Positions 56,917-64,000 of a DNA stretch of 64,000 nucleotides are shown one piece after another. Under the pieces are notes generated by a model that made no database searches, was not told where the DNA came from, and saw only the letters and a list, made by a program, of their open reading frames with translations. The stretch's first letter is position 1. Every line of letters starts with the position of its first letter. The DNA is from Erythrobacter sp. F6033 (GTDB lineage: Bacteria; Pseudomonadota; Alphaproteobacteria; Sphingomonadales; Sphingomonadaceae), in the NCBI RefSeq assembly GCF_023016005.1, contig NZ_JALKAZ010000001.1, positions 1-64,000 of the forward strand. Reading direction: 5' to 3'. Made by a program: the position numbers and the translations under genes.

Positions 56917-58142
56917 CGGATGCGATGGTGGACCGCGCGAAAACTCTCGACGCAAGCGATCCGCTGGCCGAATTTCGCGGGCGTTTCACATTGCCCGAGG
57001 GTGTGATCTATCTTGATGGAAACTCTCTCGGCGCGCTGCCGAAAGCGACACCCGCCGCGATGGCTTGTGTGGTCGAGCAAGAGTGGGGTGAAGGGCTGAT
57101 CCGTAGCTGGAATGACGCCGAATGGTTTGAAATGGGCGGCCGGGTTGGCGGCAAAATCGCCCCATTGGTAGGGGCGCGGCCGCACGAGGTCATGGCGTGC
57201 GACACGGTCAGCGTGAACCTGTTCAAACTCATCTCTGCTGCTCTGGCAATGCGACCGGGGCGCAAAGTGATCCTGTCCGAACCCGGTAATTTCCCGACTG
57301 ACATTTATATGATCGAGGGGCTGGAGCGTCAGGGATTGGCGACCCAGCGGCTGGCCGAACGCGATCAAATTCAGGAAGCGCTGGACGATGATGTCGCGCT
57401 GCTGATGCTGACCCACGCGCATTACAAAACCGGCGATCTGTTCGACATGGCAGCGATGACGAAAGCAGCGAATGATGCTGGCGCCTTGGTCCTATGGGAT
57501 CTCTCGCACAGCACCGGCGCGTTGCCGGTCGATCTGAACGGTGTAAATGCGGATTTCGCCACCGGCTGCGGATACAAATATCTGAATGGCGGCCCCGGTG
57601 CGCCGGCCTTCGTCTATGTCGCCGAGCGGCACCATGGCGACCTCGCGCAGCCGCTTACCGGCTGGTTCGGACATGCGCGCCCCTTTGCTTTCTCGGACAA
57701 ATACGAAGCCGCGCCGGGCATCGAGCAATTGCAATGCGGCACCTCGCCAATCCTTGGCCTGACAGCGCTGGAAGTGGGCGTTGATCTGATCGCAGAGATC
57801 GGTGTTGACCGGCTCTACGCCAAGTCGCGCGCGCTGTCGGAGTTCTTCCTCGATTGTTTGGGCGAACATAGCCTCGAACTCGATTTGGTCAGCCCATCTG
57901 AGAGTGGTGCGCGAGGAAGCCAGCTAAGCGTCCGCCACGAAAACGCCTACGCCCTGTGCCAAGCGCTCATCGCGCGCGGCGTGATCGGCGATTTCCGCGA
58001 TCCGGATATCCTGCGACTGGGCTTTGCGCCTGCCTATTTACGGTTCGAAGATATGGCAGAGGCCGCAAGGCATTTGGCCGAAGTGATTCAGAGCGGCGAA
58101 TGGCAGCGCGATGAGTTCAGCCAGCGCGCGGCAGTTACCTGA
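56913..58142 (+). CDS. kynU: Kynureninase
   Basis: The 409-residue PLP enzyme has YLDGNSLGALPKATPAAM, WDLSHSTGALPVDLNGVNAD and the Schiff-base Lys in GCGYKYLNGGPGAPAFVYV. It cleaves kynurenine to anthranilate and alanine. With kynA and kynB it completes tryptophan to anthranilate. No downstream anthranilate or NAD genes are present in the window, so the fate of the anthranilate is unclear. Confidence 0.97.
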   Translation: MTDAMVDRAKTLDASDPLAEFRGRFTLPEGVIYLDGNSLGALPKATPAAMACVVEQEWGEGLIRSWNDAEWFEMGGRVGGKIAPLVGARPHEVMACDTVSVNLFKLISAALAMRPGRKVILSEPGNFPTDIYMIEGLERQGLATQRLAERDQIQEALDDDVALLMLTHAHYKTGDLFDMAAMTKAANDAGALVLWDLSHSTGALPVDLNGVNADFATGCGYKYLNGGPGAPAFVYVAERHHGDLAQPLTGWFGHARPFAFSDKYEAAPGIEQLQCGTSPILGLTALEVGVDLIAEIGVDRLYAKSRALSEFFLDCLGEHSLELDLVSPSESGARGSQLSVRHENAYALCQALIARGVIGDFRDPDILRLGFAPAYLRFEDMAEAARHLAEVIQSGEWQRDEFSQRAAVT

Positions 58143-58187
58143 GTACTTGCAAGTGGCGGTGGAAGAAGAGGCCTAACCGTGCAGCGT

Positions 58188-59465
58188 TCAACGCGGCTTT
58201 TCGATCAAGCCAGCCGCGTCATAGACTGCTCTGCGAAATTTGGCCTGCGCATTCAAATCGAATGGCATCATTTGAGTAAAGAATACCGCCGTAATGTCGT
58301 TTGCAGGATCGACCCAAAACAATAGGCTTGCGGCACCGTCCCAAAAGAACTCGCCTTTAACGCCAAAGGGTTCAGCATCGGAGTTCGGCGGACCTGTCCT
58401 GACGGCAAAATTGAGACCAAAACCCATCTGGCCCTTTGTCATCAGAAAATCTCTGTCCGTCACGCCTTCTGGCAGATGATCACGAGCCATCAGCGCCACC
58501 GTTTCAGGCTTGAGAATCTGCACGTCTCCTAGCTTGCCCTCGTTTTGGAGCATAAGTGCAAACCTCAGGTAATCGTCGATTGTAGAGATCAGCCCATGAC
58601 CGCCATTTATCTGGATCGGTTTCGTCTCACGAAAGCCATAAACGCGATCATCGGATTGCCGGACAATAGTTCCGTCATCTTCTCGCATGTACCCTGCTGC
58701 AAGACGGAGTTTCCTCTCGCTGGAAACAAAATAACTGGTCTCCGTCATTCCTAACGGCTCCAATACCCGTTCGGTTACCAGTTCCTCATAAGGGCGGCCG
58801 GTGACGACCTCAGCAAGCCGAGCTTGGACATCGACCGAAACACCATACTTCCACGCTTTGCCCGGCTGGCAGAACAATGGGAGCGAAGCCAGCTCGGTGC
58901 TGAACTGAGACAAGGGTTTGGATGCGTTGAACAGGTCCGCTTTGGCCATGAAAGCAGCCGCCGGTGCACTGTCCCATTCATAGCCGAAGCATGCTGTGTG
59001 GCGAAAAACATCAATGACCTTTATCGGGCGCACTGGTTCTACAAGGATAGGGGTCCCGTCTTCGCGCACTCCGTCAAGGACCTGCACCCCTGCAAACTCT
59101 GGAAGATACTGGGATAGAGGATCGTCAAGATCGAACAGGCCGTCCTCGTAAAGCGACATCAGGGTCACCCCTGTGACCGGTTTGGTCATGGAATACAGCG
59201 TGGCTAGGGTATCGCGTTGCCAGGGCCGCTCAGCCTCTCGATCTGCAAACCCGAAGTTACCGTAATAGACCTCTTCCCCGCGCATATGAACGACAGCCGA
59301 TACGCCGACGAGAGATCCGTCCTCTATAAGCGCAGACAGGGCTCTATCTACCCGGTTGCCGTCGAACTCTGCTGAGGCTGGTTGAGCATTCAACGGAGCC
59401 AGTCCGACAGTCAGAAGCAGGAGACCCAACATCAATCGAACGTCTAAAATCGGCAATCGAATCAT
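58188..59465 (-). CDS. Secreted serine hydrolase, class C beta-lactamase fold
   Basis: I start at ATG 59465 (425 residues), with GGAGA 8 bp upstream and a signal peptide VRLMLGLLLLTVGLAPLNAQ cleaved near ASA. The domain has SMTK (catalytic SxxK in TLYSMTKPVTGVTL), an aromatic block FGYEWDSAPA and a C-terminal WDGAASLLFWVDP. The fold is shared by beta-lactamases, esterases and D-Ala-D-Ala peptidases; the relatives with this spacing are mostly EstB-type esterases of unknown substrate. It precedes a second hydrolase of the same superfamily. Confidence 0.87.
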   Translation of the reverse strand: MIRLPILDVRLMLGLLLLTVGLAPLNAQPASAEFDGNRVDRALSALIEDGSLVGVSAVVHMRGEEVYYGNFGFADREAERPWQRDTLATLYSMTKPVTGVTLMSLYEDGLFDLDDPLSQYLPEFAGVQVLDGVREDGTPILVEPVRPIKVIDVFRHTACFGYEWDSAPAAAFMAKADLFNASKPLSQFSTELASLPLFCQPGKAWKYGVSVDVQARLAEVVTGRPYEELVTERVLEPLGMTETSYFVSSERKLRLAAGYMREDDGTIVRQSDDRVYGFRETKPIQINGGHGLISTIDDYLRFALMLQNEGKLGDVQILKPETVALMARDHLPEGVTDRDFLMTKGQMGFGLNFAVRTGPPNSDAEPFGVKGEFFWDGAASLLFWVDPANDITAVFFTQMMPFDLNAQAKFRRAVYDAAGLIEKPR

Positions 59466-59585
59466 TATTGTTCTCCGCGCAAAAATCAGTTGGAACGTGA
59501 CCCAAAGAAAAGGAAAGGCAATAGCGAACCGTTCTTGATCGGATCCAAAACAGCGGGCCCGCAATTGGGTCGGCAGCGGAATCTC

Positions 59586-59618
59586 AAGCCTCCAGCTCGA
59601 TATCCCAATAGAGCCGAT
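59586..59618 (-). repeat. Duplicated 3' end of the HNH gene, distal copy
   Basis: This 33-bp segment matches 30 of 33 bases of 61048-61080 in the same orientation. Read on the minus strand it encodes LYWDIELEA-stop, as the HNH gene's end does. It lies in the gap between the two serine hydrolase genes, just after the 3' end of the second one. Confidence 0.9.
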
Positions 59619-59628
59619 ATTGTGTCAC

Positions 59629-61026
59629 TCATTTGCGGTAGGCCAGCGTTAACCTGACGATCGCCCAGATTGGACCTGCGACTGCCGCTGCTACCATGGC
59701 CCATCCAAAGTCGGGTTGAAACAGCAGCATCGTTCCGATTGAGCCACCAAACATCTGAGGCACAACAACAATCAGTGCGAATGCCATCGCAGAGGTAGCG
59801 ATCAAGGGGAACCACAGGCTGAACATGCCAAGAGCGCCCGATTTCGCTCGAAGCTGCTCTCTGCGGAGCCATGCCCAGCCTGCGCTCAAAGCGAAGATGA
59901 TGGGCAACGATACCATCATTAGATAAGTGAATTGCGGCCAAAATCTCGACCCTTCGCCGGAATAGTCTAGGTTCAGCGCTCTGGCGGTGATCCCATTTCG
60001 AAGTTCAAAATTTTCGCCAAAACCTATCCCGCCATTGGCATTGACCAACACCACCACACCCTTTCCATCGGCGGGCACAAGGGTGGCGAGCGTTTCAGTA
60101 CCCGGAACCAATCCGCTGTGTGATGCGGTCCTCGCTTCGACGTCGATAAACCAGCCTAGGCCGTAGAATGGTGAGGCATCGCTCGCGGGCTGCAGCATTT
60201 GCGATTTGCTCGCGGCGGTGATGATGTTGTCTTCACCATCGAGCATCATTGCGAGGTAAAGCGCGAGGTCATTTGCGCTGGCAAAGATCCCTCCCGCAGG
60301 AGCACCAACAGGTGTTGTGCGGCCCATATCATACGCGCGTTTGCCGCCGAACCACGGTCGATGCGGGATAGCGATTTTGCCGGGTATCCGGCCATCGGAA
60401 ACAAAGCTGCTGTCCATACCAAGCGGCCGGAGAATGTTGGCTTCGATATAGCTGGCATAGTCCTGACCGCTGACAGCCTCAATCACAGCGCCCAACACGT
60501 GATAATTCGCGTTGGAATATTCCCAACGTTCTCCCGGAGCGTAGGCAGGTTCCCATTGCGCCACATCGGCGACGTGATCCGCCAGCTTGCCCTCGCTCCG
60601 ACTTGCGTTGCCATGCAAGCTGTTGCCTTGCACCGTCGAATAGCCGCTGGTGTGCGAAAGCAATTGCCGGATCGTGATCGCGGAGGACGGGCGATCAGAA
60701 AACGCATCAAGATAGGTGCCGACGCTTGCTTCAAGGTCTATCTTCTCAGATTCGACCAGCTGCATAATGGCCAATGCAGCGAAGCTCTTGGAAATCGACC
60801 CGATCAAAAACGGTGTATCGGGAGTGATCTCATCCGTTCCACCGGACAATGTCTTTCCGCGAACACCGGTGCGGACCTTCCCGTCCTCAATAACGGCATA
60901 TGCGACGCCAGGAGCGCCGGATTCGGGCCAGGATTTGTCGACGAATTCTTCGATGGATTGCGGTGGTTCGCTTGCTTGCAACCCAAATGGAATCGCAAGC
61001 ACGATCAACGCCAATAACAGCCGCAT
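59629..61026 (-). CDS. Serine hydrolase with C-terminal membrane region
   Basis: The 465-residue product has a signal peptide RLLLALIVLAIPFGLQASEP, SISK (catalytic SxxK in LIGSISKSFAALAIMQLVE), the YSN motif in YSNANYHVLGAVIEAVSG and HSGLVPG. After about residue 350 come three or four membrane helices (YLMMVSLPIIFALSAGWAWL and others). The extracytoplasmic catalytic domain is therefore anchored. The class C fold is shared with the previous hydrolase. The short repeat beyond its 3' end matches the end of the HNH gene upstream, suggesting insertion at that site. Confidence 0.88.
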   Translation of the reverse strand: MRLLLALIVLAIPFGLQASEPPQSIEEFVDKSWPESGAPGVAYAVIEDGKVRTGVRGKTLSGGTDEITPDTPFLIGSISKSFAALAIMQLVESEKIDLEASVGTYLDAFSDRPSSAITIRQLLSHTSGYSTVQGNSLHGNASRSEGKLADHVADVAQWEPAYAPGERWEYSNANYHVLGAVIEAVSGQDYASYIEANILRPLGMDSSFVSDGRIPGKIAIPHRPWFGGKRAYDMGRTTPVGAPAGGIFASANDLALYLAMMLDGEDNIITAASKSQMLQPASDASPFYGLGWFIDVEARTASHSGLVPGTETLATLVPADGKGVVVLVNANGGIGFGENFELRNGITARALNLDYSGEGSRFWPQFTYLMMVSLPIIFALSAGWAWLRREQLRAKSGALGMFSLWFPLIATSAMAFALIVVVPQMFGGSIGTMLLFQPDFGWAMVAAAVAGPIWAIVRLTLAYRK

Positions 61027-61045
61027 ACATCCCTCTCGGTGCTTT

Positions 61046-61654
61046 CTAAGCCTCCAGCTCGATGTCCCAATACAGCCAATCGCGCCAAGTTTCGTGCAGA
61101 TAATTCGGCGGGAATTGCTTGCCGAATTGCTGCAATTGCCAGCTTGTCGGGCGGATCGGCTTCATCTGCACCGGCATATGCGCTTGCTTGGGTGTGCGTC
61201 CGCCCTTTTTCATATTGCATGGCGCGCAGGCGGTGATGATGTTTTCCCACGTGGTTTTACCGCCCAGACGGCGCGGGATCACATGATCGAAGGTGAGAGT
61301 ATCGCCGCTGCCGCAATATTGGCATTCAAACTTGTCACGCAGGAACACGTTGAAGCGGGTGAAAGCGGGAAATTCGCTTTGCTTTACATATTGCCTGAGC
61401 GCGATGACGCTCGGGATTTGCATGTCGAGGCTGGGCGAGTGGACCTCGCGGTCATAGCTCGCAACGATATCCACCCGGTCAAGAAACACCGCCTTGATAG
61501 CGGTCTGCCATGGCCACAAGCTGAGCGGGTAATAGGACAGCGGAGTGTAATCCGCGTTGAGCACCAAAGCGGGGCAACCTGAAAGGCTGCGCGTCGGATC
61601 TTCCTGAGCGCTGCGGAATTTCGCCGCTGTTTCGATCAGTTCGCTTTTGAACAC
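61046..61654 (-). CDS. HNH endonuclease
   Basis: I start at GTG 61654 (202 residues) because GGGAGG is 10 bp upstream; a longer frame from 61696 is possible. The HNH finger is CQYCG (first Cys pair) and LTFDHVIPRRLGGKTTWENI followed by ACAPCNMKKGG. The N-terminal ALVLNADYTPLSYYPLSLWP is shared by the common chromosomal HNH family of alphaproteobacteria. It probably nicks or cuts DNA; no cognate immunity gene is apparent. Its 3' end is the source of the repeat at 59586-59618. Confidence 0.9.
   Translation of the reverse strand: MFKSELIETAAKFRSAQEDPTRSLSGCPALVLNADYTPLSYYPLSLWPWQTAIKAVFLDRVDIVASYDREVHSPSLDMQIPSVIALRQYVKQSEFPAFTRFNVFLRDKFECQYCGSGDTLTFDHVIPRRLGGKTTWENIITACAPCNMKKGGRTPKQAHMPVQMKPIRPTSWQLQQFGKQFPPNYLHETWRDWLYWDIELEA
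61048..61080 (-). repeat. Duplicated 3' end of the HNH gene, in-gene copy
   Basis: This is the intact copy at the end of the HNH gene, paired with 59586-59618. The two repeats flank the gene at 59629-61026 as direct repeats about 1.46 kb apart. Confidence 0.9.
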
Positions 61655-61760
61655 GTCCTGCGTTCCTCCCTGATTGACACGAACATGACTTGGCATGCGC
61701 AGGAGTCAAAGCCGTGACACTGTGTATATCCACAGGGATAAACCTGTGCAGGACAAGTGG

Positions 61761-62615
61761 ATGGCGCGCAGCGGGTGCCTGTGGCAGAAGATCGGCGTGG
61801 AAATTGTGACCCGCTTTGCCCCAAGCCCGAATGGCCATTTGCACCTGGGCCATGCCTATTCCGCGATCTATGCGCATGATCTGGCAAAGGATGCCGGTGG
61901 GCAATTCCTGATGCGGGTTGAAGACATCGACGGGCCGCGTTCGCGCGCCGAGTTTGCCGATGAGTTTCGCCGCGACCTCGAATGGTTGGGGCTGGAATGG
62001 GACGATGTGCCTGCTCAATCGACCCGTATTGAAAGCTACGATGAAGCCGCCAATCGCTTGCTTGAGGACGGCTGGCTTTACGCCTGCAGTTGCAATCGCA
62101 AGGACATTGAAGCGCTGGAGCCGAGGCAAGGAGCAGATTGCATCGTCTATCCCGGTTCGTGCAAAGGTGCGGCGTGCGGCTCAGGCGAACCGGCGGCCCT
62201 GCGGCTGGATGTCGACAAAGCCATGGCGGCGCTGGGCGAGCTGGTCTGGACGGACGAAACAGCAGGCTCTGTGATCGCCGATCCGCGCGAATTTGGCGAT
62301 GTGGTGATCGTACGCAAAGACTTGCCCGCCAGCTACCACCTCGCCGCCACTTTGGATGATGCCGCCGACGGGATCACGGCAGTTACGCGCGGGGAGGATC
62401 TGTTCACGTCGACCCATGTGCACCGTATATTGCAGGAATTGCTCGAACTGCCCGTTCCGCACTGGCATCATCACAAATTGCTGCTGGATGATAACGGACA
62501 AAAGCTGGCCAAACGGCGCGGTTCGCCTGCGCTGAAAGACCGCCGGGAGGCAGGCGAAGACGGACTGGCGCTTGCCGAGCAATTGCGGTTGCAACAAATG
62601 CAGTCTGGAACTTAG
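61761..62615 (+). CDS. gluQ: Glutamyl-Q tRNA(Asp) synthetase
   Basis: The product is 284 residues from ATG 61761, or 273 from GTG 61797, which would begin nearer the usual N-terminus. It has a GluRS-like catalytic core without an anticodon domain: TRFAPSPNGHLHLGHAYSA (HIGH-like), VEDIDGPRSRAE, a Cys/zinc segment (ACSCNRKDIEAL and YPGSCKG), RGEDLFTSTHVHRILQE and QKLAKRRGS (KMSKS-like). It attaches Glu to queuosine of tRNA-Asp. The queuosine gene queC is at 38.0 kb. Confidence 0.92.
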   Translation: MARSGCLWQKIGVEIVTRFAPSPNGHLHLGHAYSAIYAHDLAKDAGGQFLMRVEDIDGPRSRAEFADEFRRDLEWLGLEWDDVPAQSTRIESYDEAANRLLEDGWLYACSCNRKDIEALEPRQGADCIVYPGSCKGAACGSGEPAALRLDVDKAMAALGELVWTDETAGSVIADPREFGDVVIVRKDLPASYHLAATLDDAADGITAVTRGEDLFTSTHVHRILQELLELPVPHWHHHKLLLDDNGQKLAKRRGSPALKDRREAGEDGLALAEQLRLQQMQSGT

Positions 62616-62639
62616 CGCGCGCAGGACTATTTAGACCCT

Positions 62640-62879
62640 ATGGACATATTCCTCAAAATCGTACTCGCCGTGCTTTGTGTGCTTGTGGTCGTTTCGCTCG
62701 TCCGCGGCATTATTGCATTCCTGAAAACGACCAAGATCGATCTGGAAACCGGTGAAGGCGAAACCGTCACCGAAATGCAGGCGGTTCAGAACAAAGCGAT
62801 GTTTTCGCGTATCAAGTATCAGGCGCTGGCCATCGGTGTGGTCGTCCTGATCGCTGTTGTCGCTGGCGGCAGCCAATAG
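62640..62879 (+). CDS. HIG1-domain twin-transmembrane protein
   Basis: The 79-residue product has two membrane helices (FLKIVLAVLCVLVVVSLVRG and ALAIGVVVLIAVVAGG) separated by an acidic loop, with NKAMFSRIKYQALAIG as in the HIG1 domain. HIG1 proteins support respiratory complexes in mitochondria; bacterial roles are unproven. The gene commonly lies next to a cobalamin adenosyltransferase gene, as it does here. Confidence 0.85.
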   Translation: MDIFLKIVLAVLCVLVVVSLVRGIIAFLKTTKIDLETGEGETVTEMQAVQNKAMFSRIKYQALAIGVVVLIAVVAGGSQ

Positions 62880-62916
62880 ACTGGACCGGTCTGGCACCGA
62901 CGCCTAACGAGGCCGC

Positions 62917-63492
62917 ATGGTAAAGCTCAACAAGATTTACACGCGCACGGGAGACGACGGGACCACAGGCCTCGTCGACGGATCGCGTTGTCCGAAGCAC
63001 TCGGCGCGCATTGCCGCCATTGGTGAAGTGGACGAGGCAAACAGCGTCATCGGCCACGCGATTTGCGCAATCGAAGATGAAGCGCAGCGGGCCACTCTCA
63101 CTCGCATACAAAACGACCTGTTCGATCTTGGAGCGGACCTCGCGACCCCTGCCGAGGATGGTGATTTCGCGCCGTCCGAAATGGTTCTACGCATGGTTCC
63201 CGAACAAGCAATCTGGATTGAGGAGCAGATCGATGCTCTCAATGATCGTCTTGAACCGCTGACCAGCTTTGTTCTGCCGGGTGGCAGCGAAGCGGCGGCG
63301 CGCGTCCACGTTGCCCGCGCAACGGCGCGTTCGGCAGAGCGCGCGATGACTGCGATGGCGGCTGAAACGCCGGTCAACCCATCGGCGACTGCTTACATCA
63401 ATCGGCTATCCGACTTGCTTTTCGTGCTTGCCCGCGTGCTCAACGATGATGGCGCTGCCGATGTGAAGTGGGTGCCGGGCGCCAATCGGTAG
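62917..63492 (+). CDS. Cob(I)alamin adenosyltransferase, PduO-type
   Basis: The 191-residue product starts MVKLNKIYTRTGDDGTTGLV, the ATP-binding N-terminus of the PduO/MMAB type. It continues with GEVDEANSVIGHAI and FVLPGGSEAAARVHVARATAR, then ends LSDLLFVLARVLNDDG. It adds the adenosyl group to cob(I)alamin to form coenzyme B12. It follows the HIG1 gene by 37 bp. Confidence 0.95.
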   Translation: MVKLNKIYTRTGDDGTTGLVDGSRCPKHSARIAAIGEVDEANSVIGHAICAIEDEAQRATLTRIQNDLFDLGADLATPAEDGDFAPSEMVLRMVPEQAIWIEEQIDALNDRLEPLTSFVLPGGSEAAARVHVARATARSAERAMTAMAAETPVNPSATAYINRLSDLLFVLARVLNDDGAADVKWVPGANR

Positions 63493-63590
63493 AAACACCC
63501 CGCTAGCAATTCCACGATGCCGCCGCTAACAGGCGCGCAGACACAAATTGCTGCACTTGCGAAGTGCACTTTACGCGAGGGAATTGAGCC

Positions 63591-64000
63591 ATGCGGAATA
63601 TCGCTGTTATCGGAGCGGGTCAGATGGGGACGGGCATCGCCCAGACCGTGGCCCAGCATGGCATGAATGTGATGCTGTCAGACGTTGATCTGGCGCGTGC
63701 TGAGGCTGGTAAAGCGGCCGTTGAAAAAGCCTTGGTCAAGCTGATGGGGCGCGGCAAGATCGAAGCTGACGCAGCCGAGGCACTGCTCGCAAAGATCACC
63801 CCTGTTGCCGATTACGCGCCGATGGCCGAAGCCGATATCATTATTGAAGCCGCGACCGAGCGCGAAGAGATCAAGAACGCGATTTTTGAAAGCGCCGGCA
63901 AGGTCCTCTCAGCCGATGCGGTGATGGCATCGAACACCAGTTCAATCCCAATCACCCGCATGGCGAACCACTCGCCCGACCCAGAACGCTTTATCGGCCT
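63591..64000 (+). CDS. 3-hydroxyacyl/3-hydroxybutyryl-CoA dehydrogenase, 3' end outside window
   Basis: The frame starts at ATG 63591 with GAGGGAATTGAG upstream and stays open to the window edge, giving about 136 codons. It shows the NAD-binding VIGAGQMGTGIAQTVAQHG near the N-terminus, then ADIIIEAATEREEIKNAIF and ASNTSSIPITRMA, the pattern of single-domain 3-hydroxyacyl-CoA dehydrogenases (PaaH/Hbd). It oxidises 3-hydroxyacyl-CoA in beta-oxidation or reduces acetoacetyl-CoA. The C-terminal domain is not visible. Confidence 0.93.
   Translation, partial: MRNIAVIGAGQMGTGIAQTVAQHGMNVMLSDVDLARAEAGKAAVEKALVKLMGRGKIEADAAEALLAKITPVADYAPMAEADIIIEAATEREEIKNAIFESAGKVLSADAVMASNTSSIPITRMANHSPDPERFIG

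Noticed and set aside
61046..61654. HNH nuclease as a bacteriocin or restriction enzyme
   Set aside because: No immunity, methylase or secretion gene adjoins it and the family is a widespread chromosomal one.

Overview
The window is a gene-dense chromosomal segment of an alphaproteobacterium, most likely a sphingomonad close to Erythrobacteraceae. The main clues are a serine palmitoyltransferase with its own acyl carrier protein (sphingolipids instead of LPS), a tonB-exbB-exbD-exbD cluster, an alphaproteobacterial DksA that has lost most zinc-finger cysteines, DivK, DUF3572, and a remnant of a gene transfer agent (GTA) cluster. GC content is moderate to high. I see no rRNA, tRNA, CRISPR array, IS element or integrase.

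Layout. 0-2 kb: a Pro-Glu-repeat membrane protein (cut by the window edge) and a secreted DUF2059-like protein. 2-8.3 kb: an Lhr-type helicase converging on a TonB energisation cluster (tonB, exbB, two exbD) followed, beyond a terminator, by a second exbD unit whose last gene is a lipoprotein with only the ExbD periplasmic domain. 8.6-14.3 kb: a secreted protein, homoserine dehydrogenase, two tandem paralogous secreted proteins, class II fructose-bisphosphatase and PRPP synthetase. 14.3-19.6 kb: three AraC-type regulators around hisN, an orphan gene and rpmI-rplT. 19.6-28.1 kb: pheS-pheT, prfC, an alpha/beta hydrolase, a PNPOx-like protein and a glnK-amtB nitrogen operon behind a clear sigma-54 promoter. 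28.3-33.2 kb: a three-gene lipid/alcohol oxidation unit (small membrane protein, sterol desaturase, GMC oxidoreductase), an M20 amidohydrolase and a DUF442 phosphatase/sulfurtransferase.

33.5-42 kb: an RGG-rich double cold-shock protein, argD-argF-hslO, a DUF3617-like protein, queC, an MFS transporter and an OmpA protein with 30 consecutive prolines. 42.1-43.5 kb: the GTA scar, in which a small-terminase-like gene and the 5' part of terminase run directly into the 3' part of a DUF2793 gene, so the whole middle of the cluster is gone. 43.7-48.5 kb: YqaA, a propeller lipoprotein, the spt-acp sphingolipid pair, a divergent PycTM-like membrane protein and divK. 48.5-51.8 kb: a tightly overlapping five-gene operon (DUF3572, HAD, RidA, GDPD, GNAT). 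51.8-55.5 kb: Sel1, dksA, PilZ, a peptide-type solute-binding lipoprotein and DUF4112. 55.5-58.1 kb: the complete kynurenine operon (tryptophan to anthranilate). 58.2-64 kb: two serine hydrolases, an HNH nuclease whose 3' end is duplicated beyond the second hydrolase, GluQRS, a HIG1-like protein, cobalamin adenosyltransferase and the start of a 3-hydroxyacyl-CoA dehydrogenase.

Most of the window is housekeeping. The parts most worth a second look are the GTA deletion scar, the ExbD-domain lipoprotein, the orphan PycTM protein and the duplicated HNH 3' end. I did not find a clear new multi-gene defence or biosynthetic system. All family calls come from reading the sequence by eye; no database search was run.
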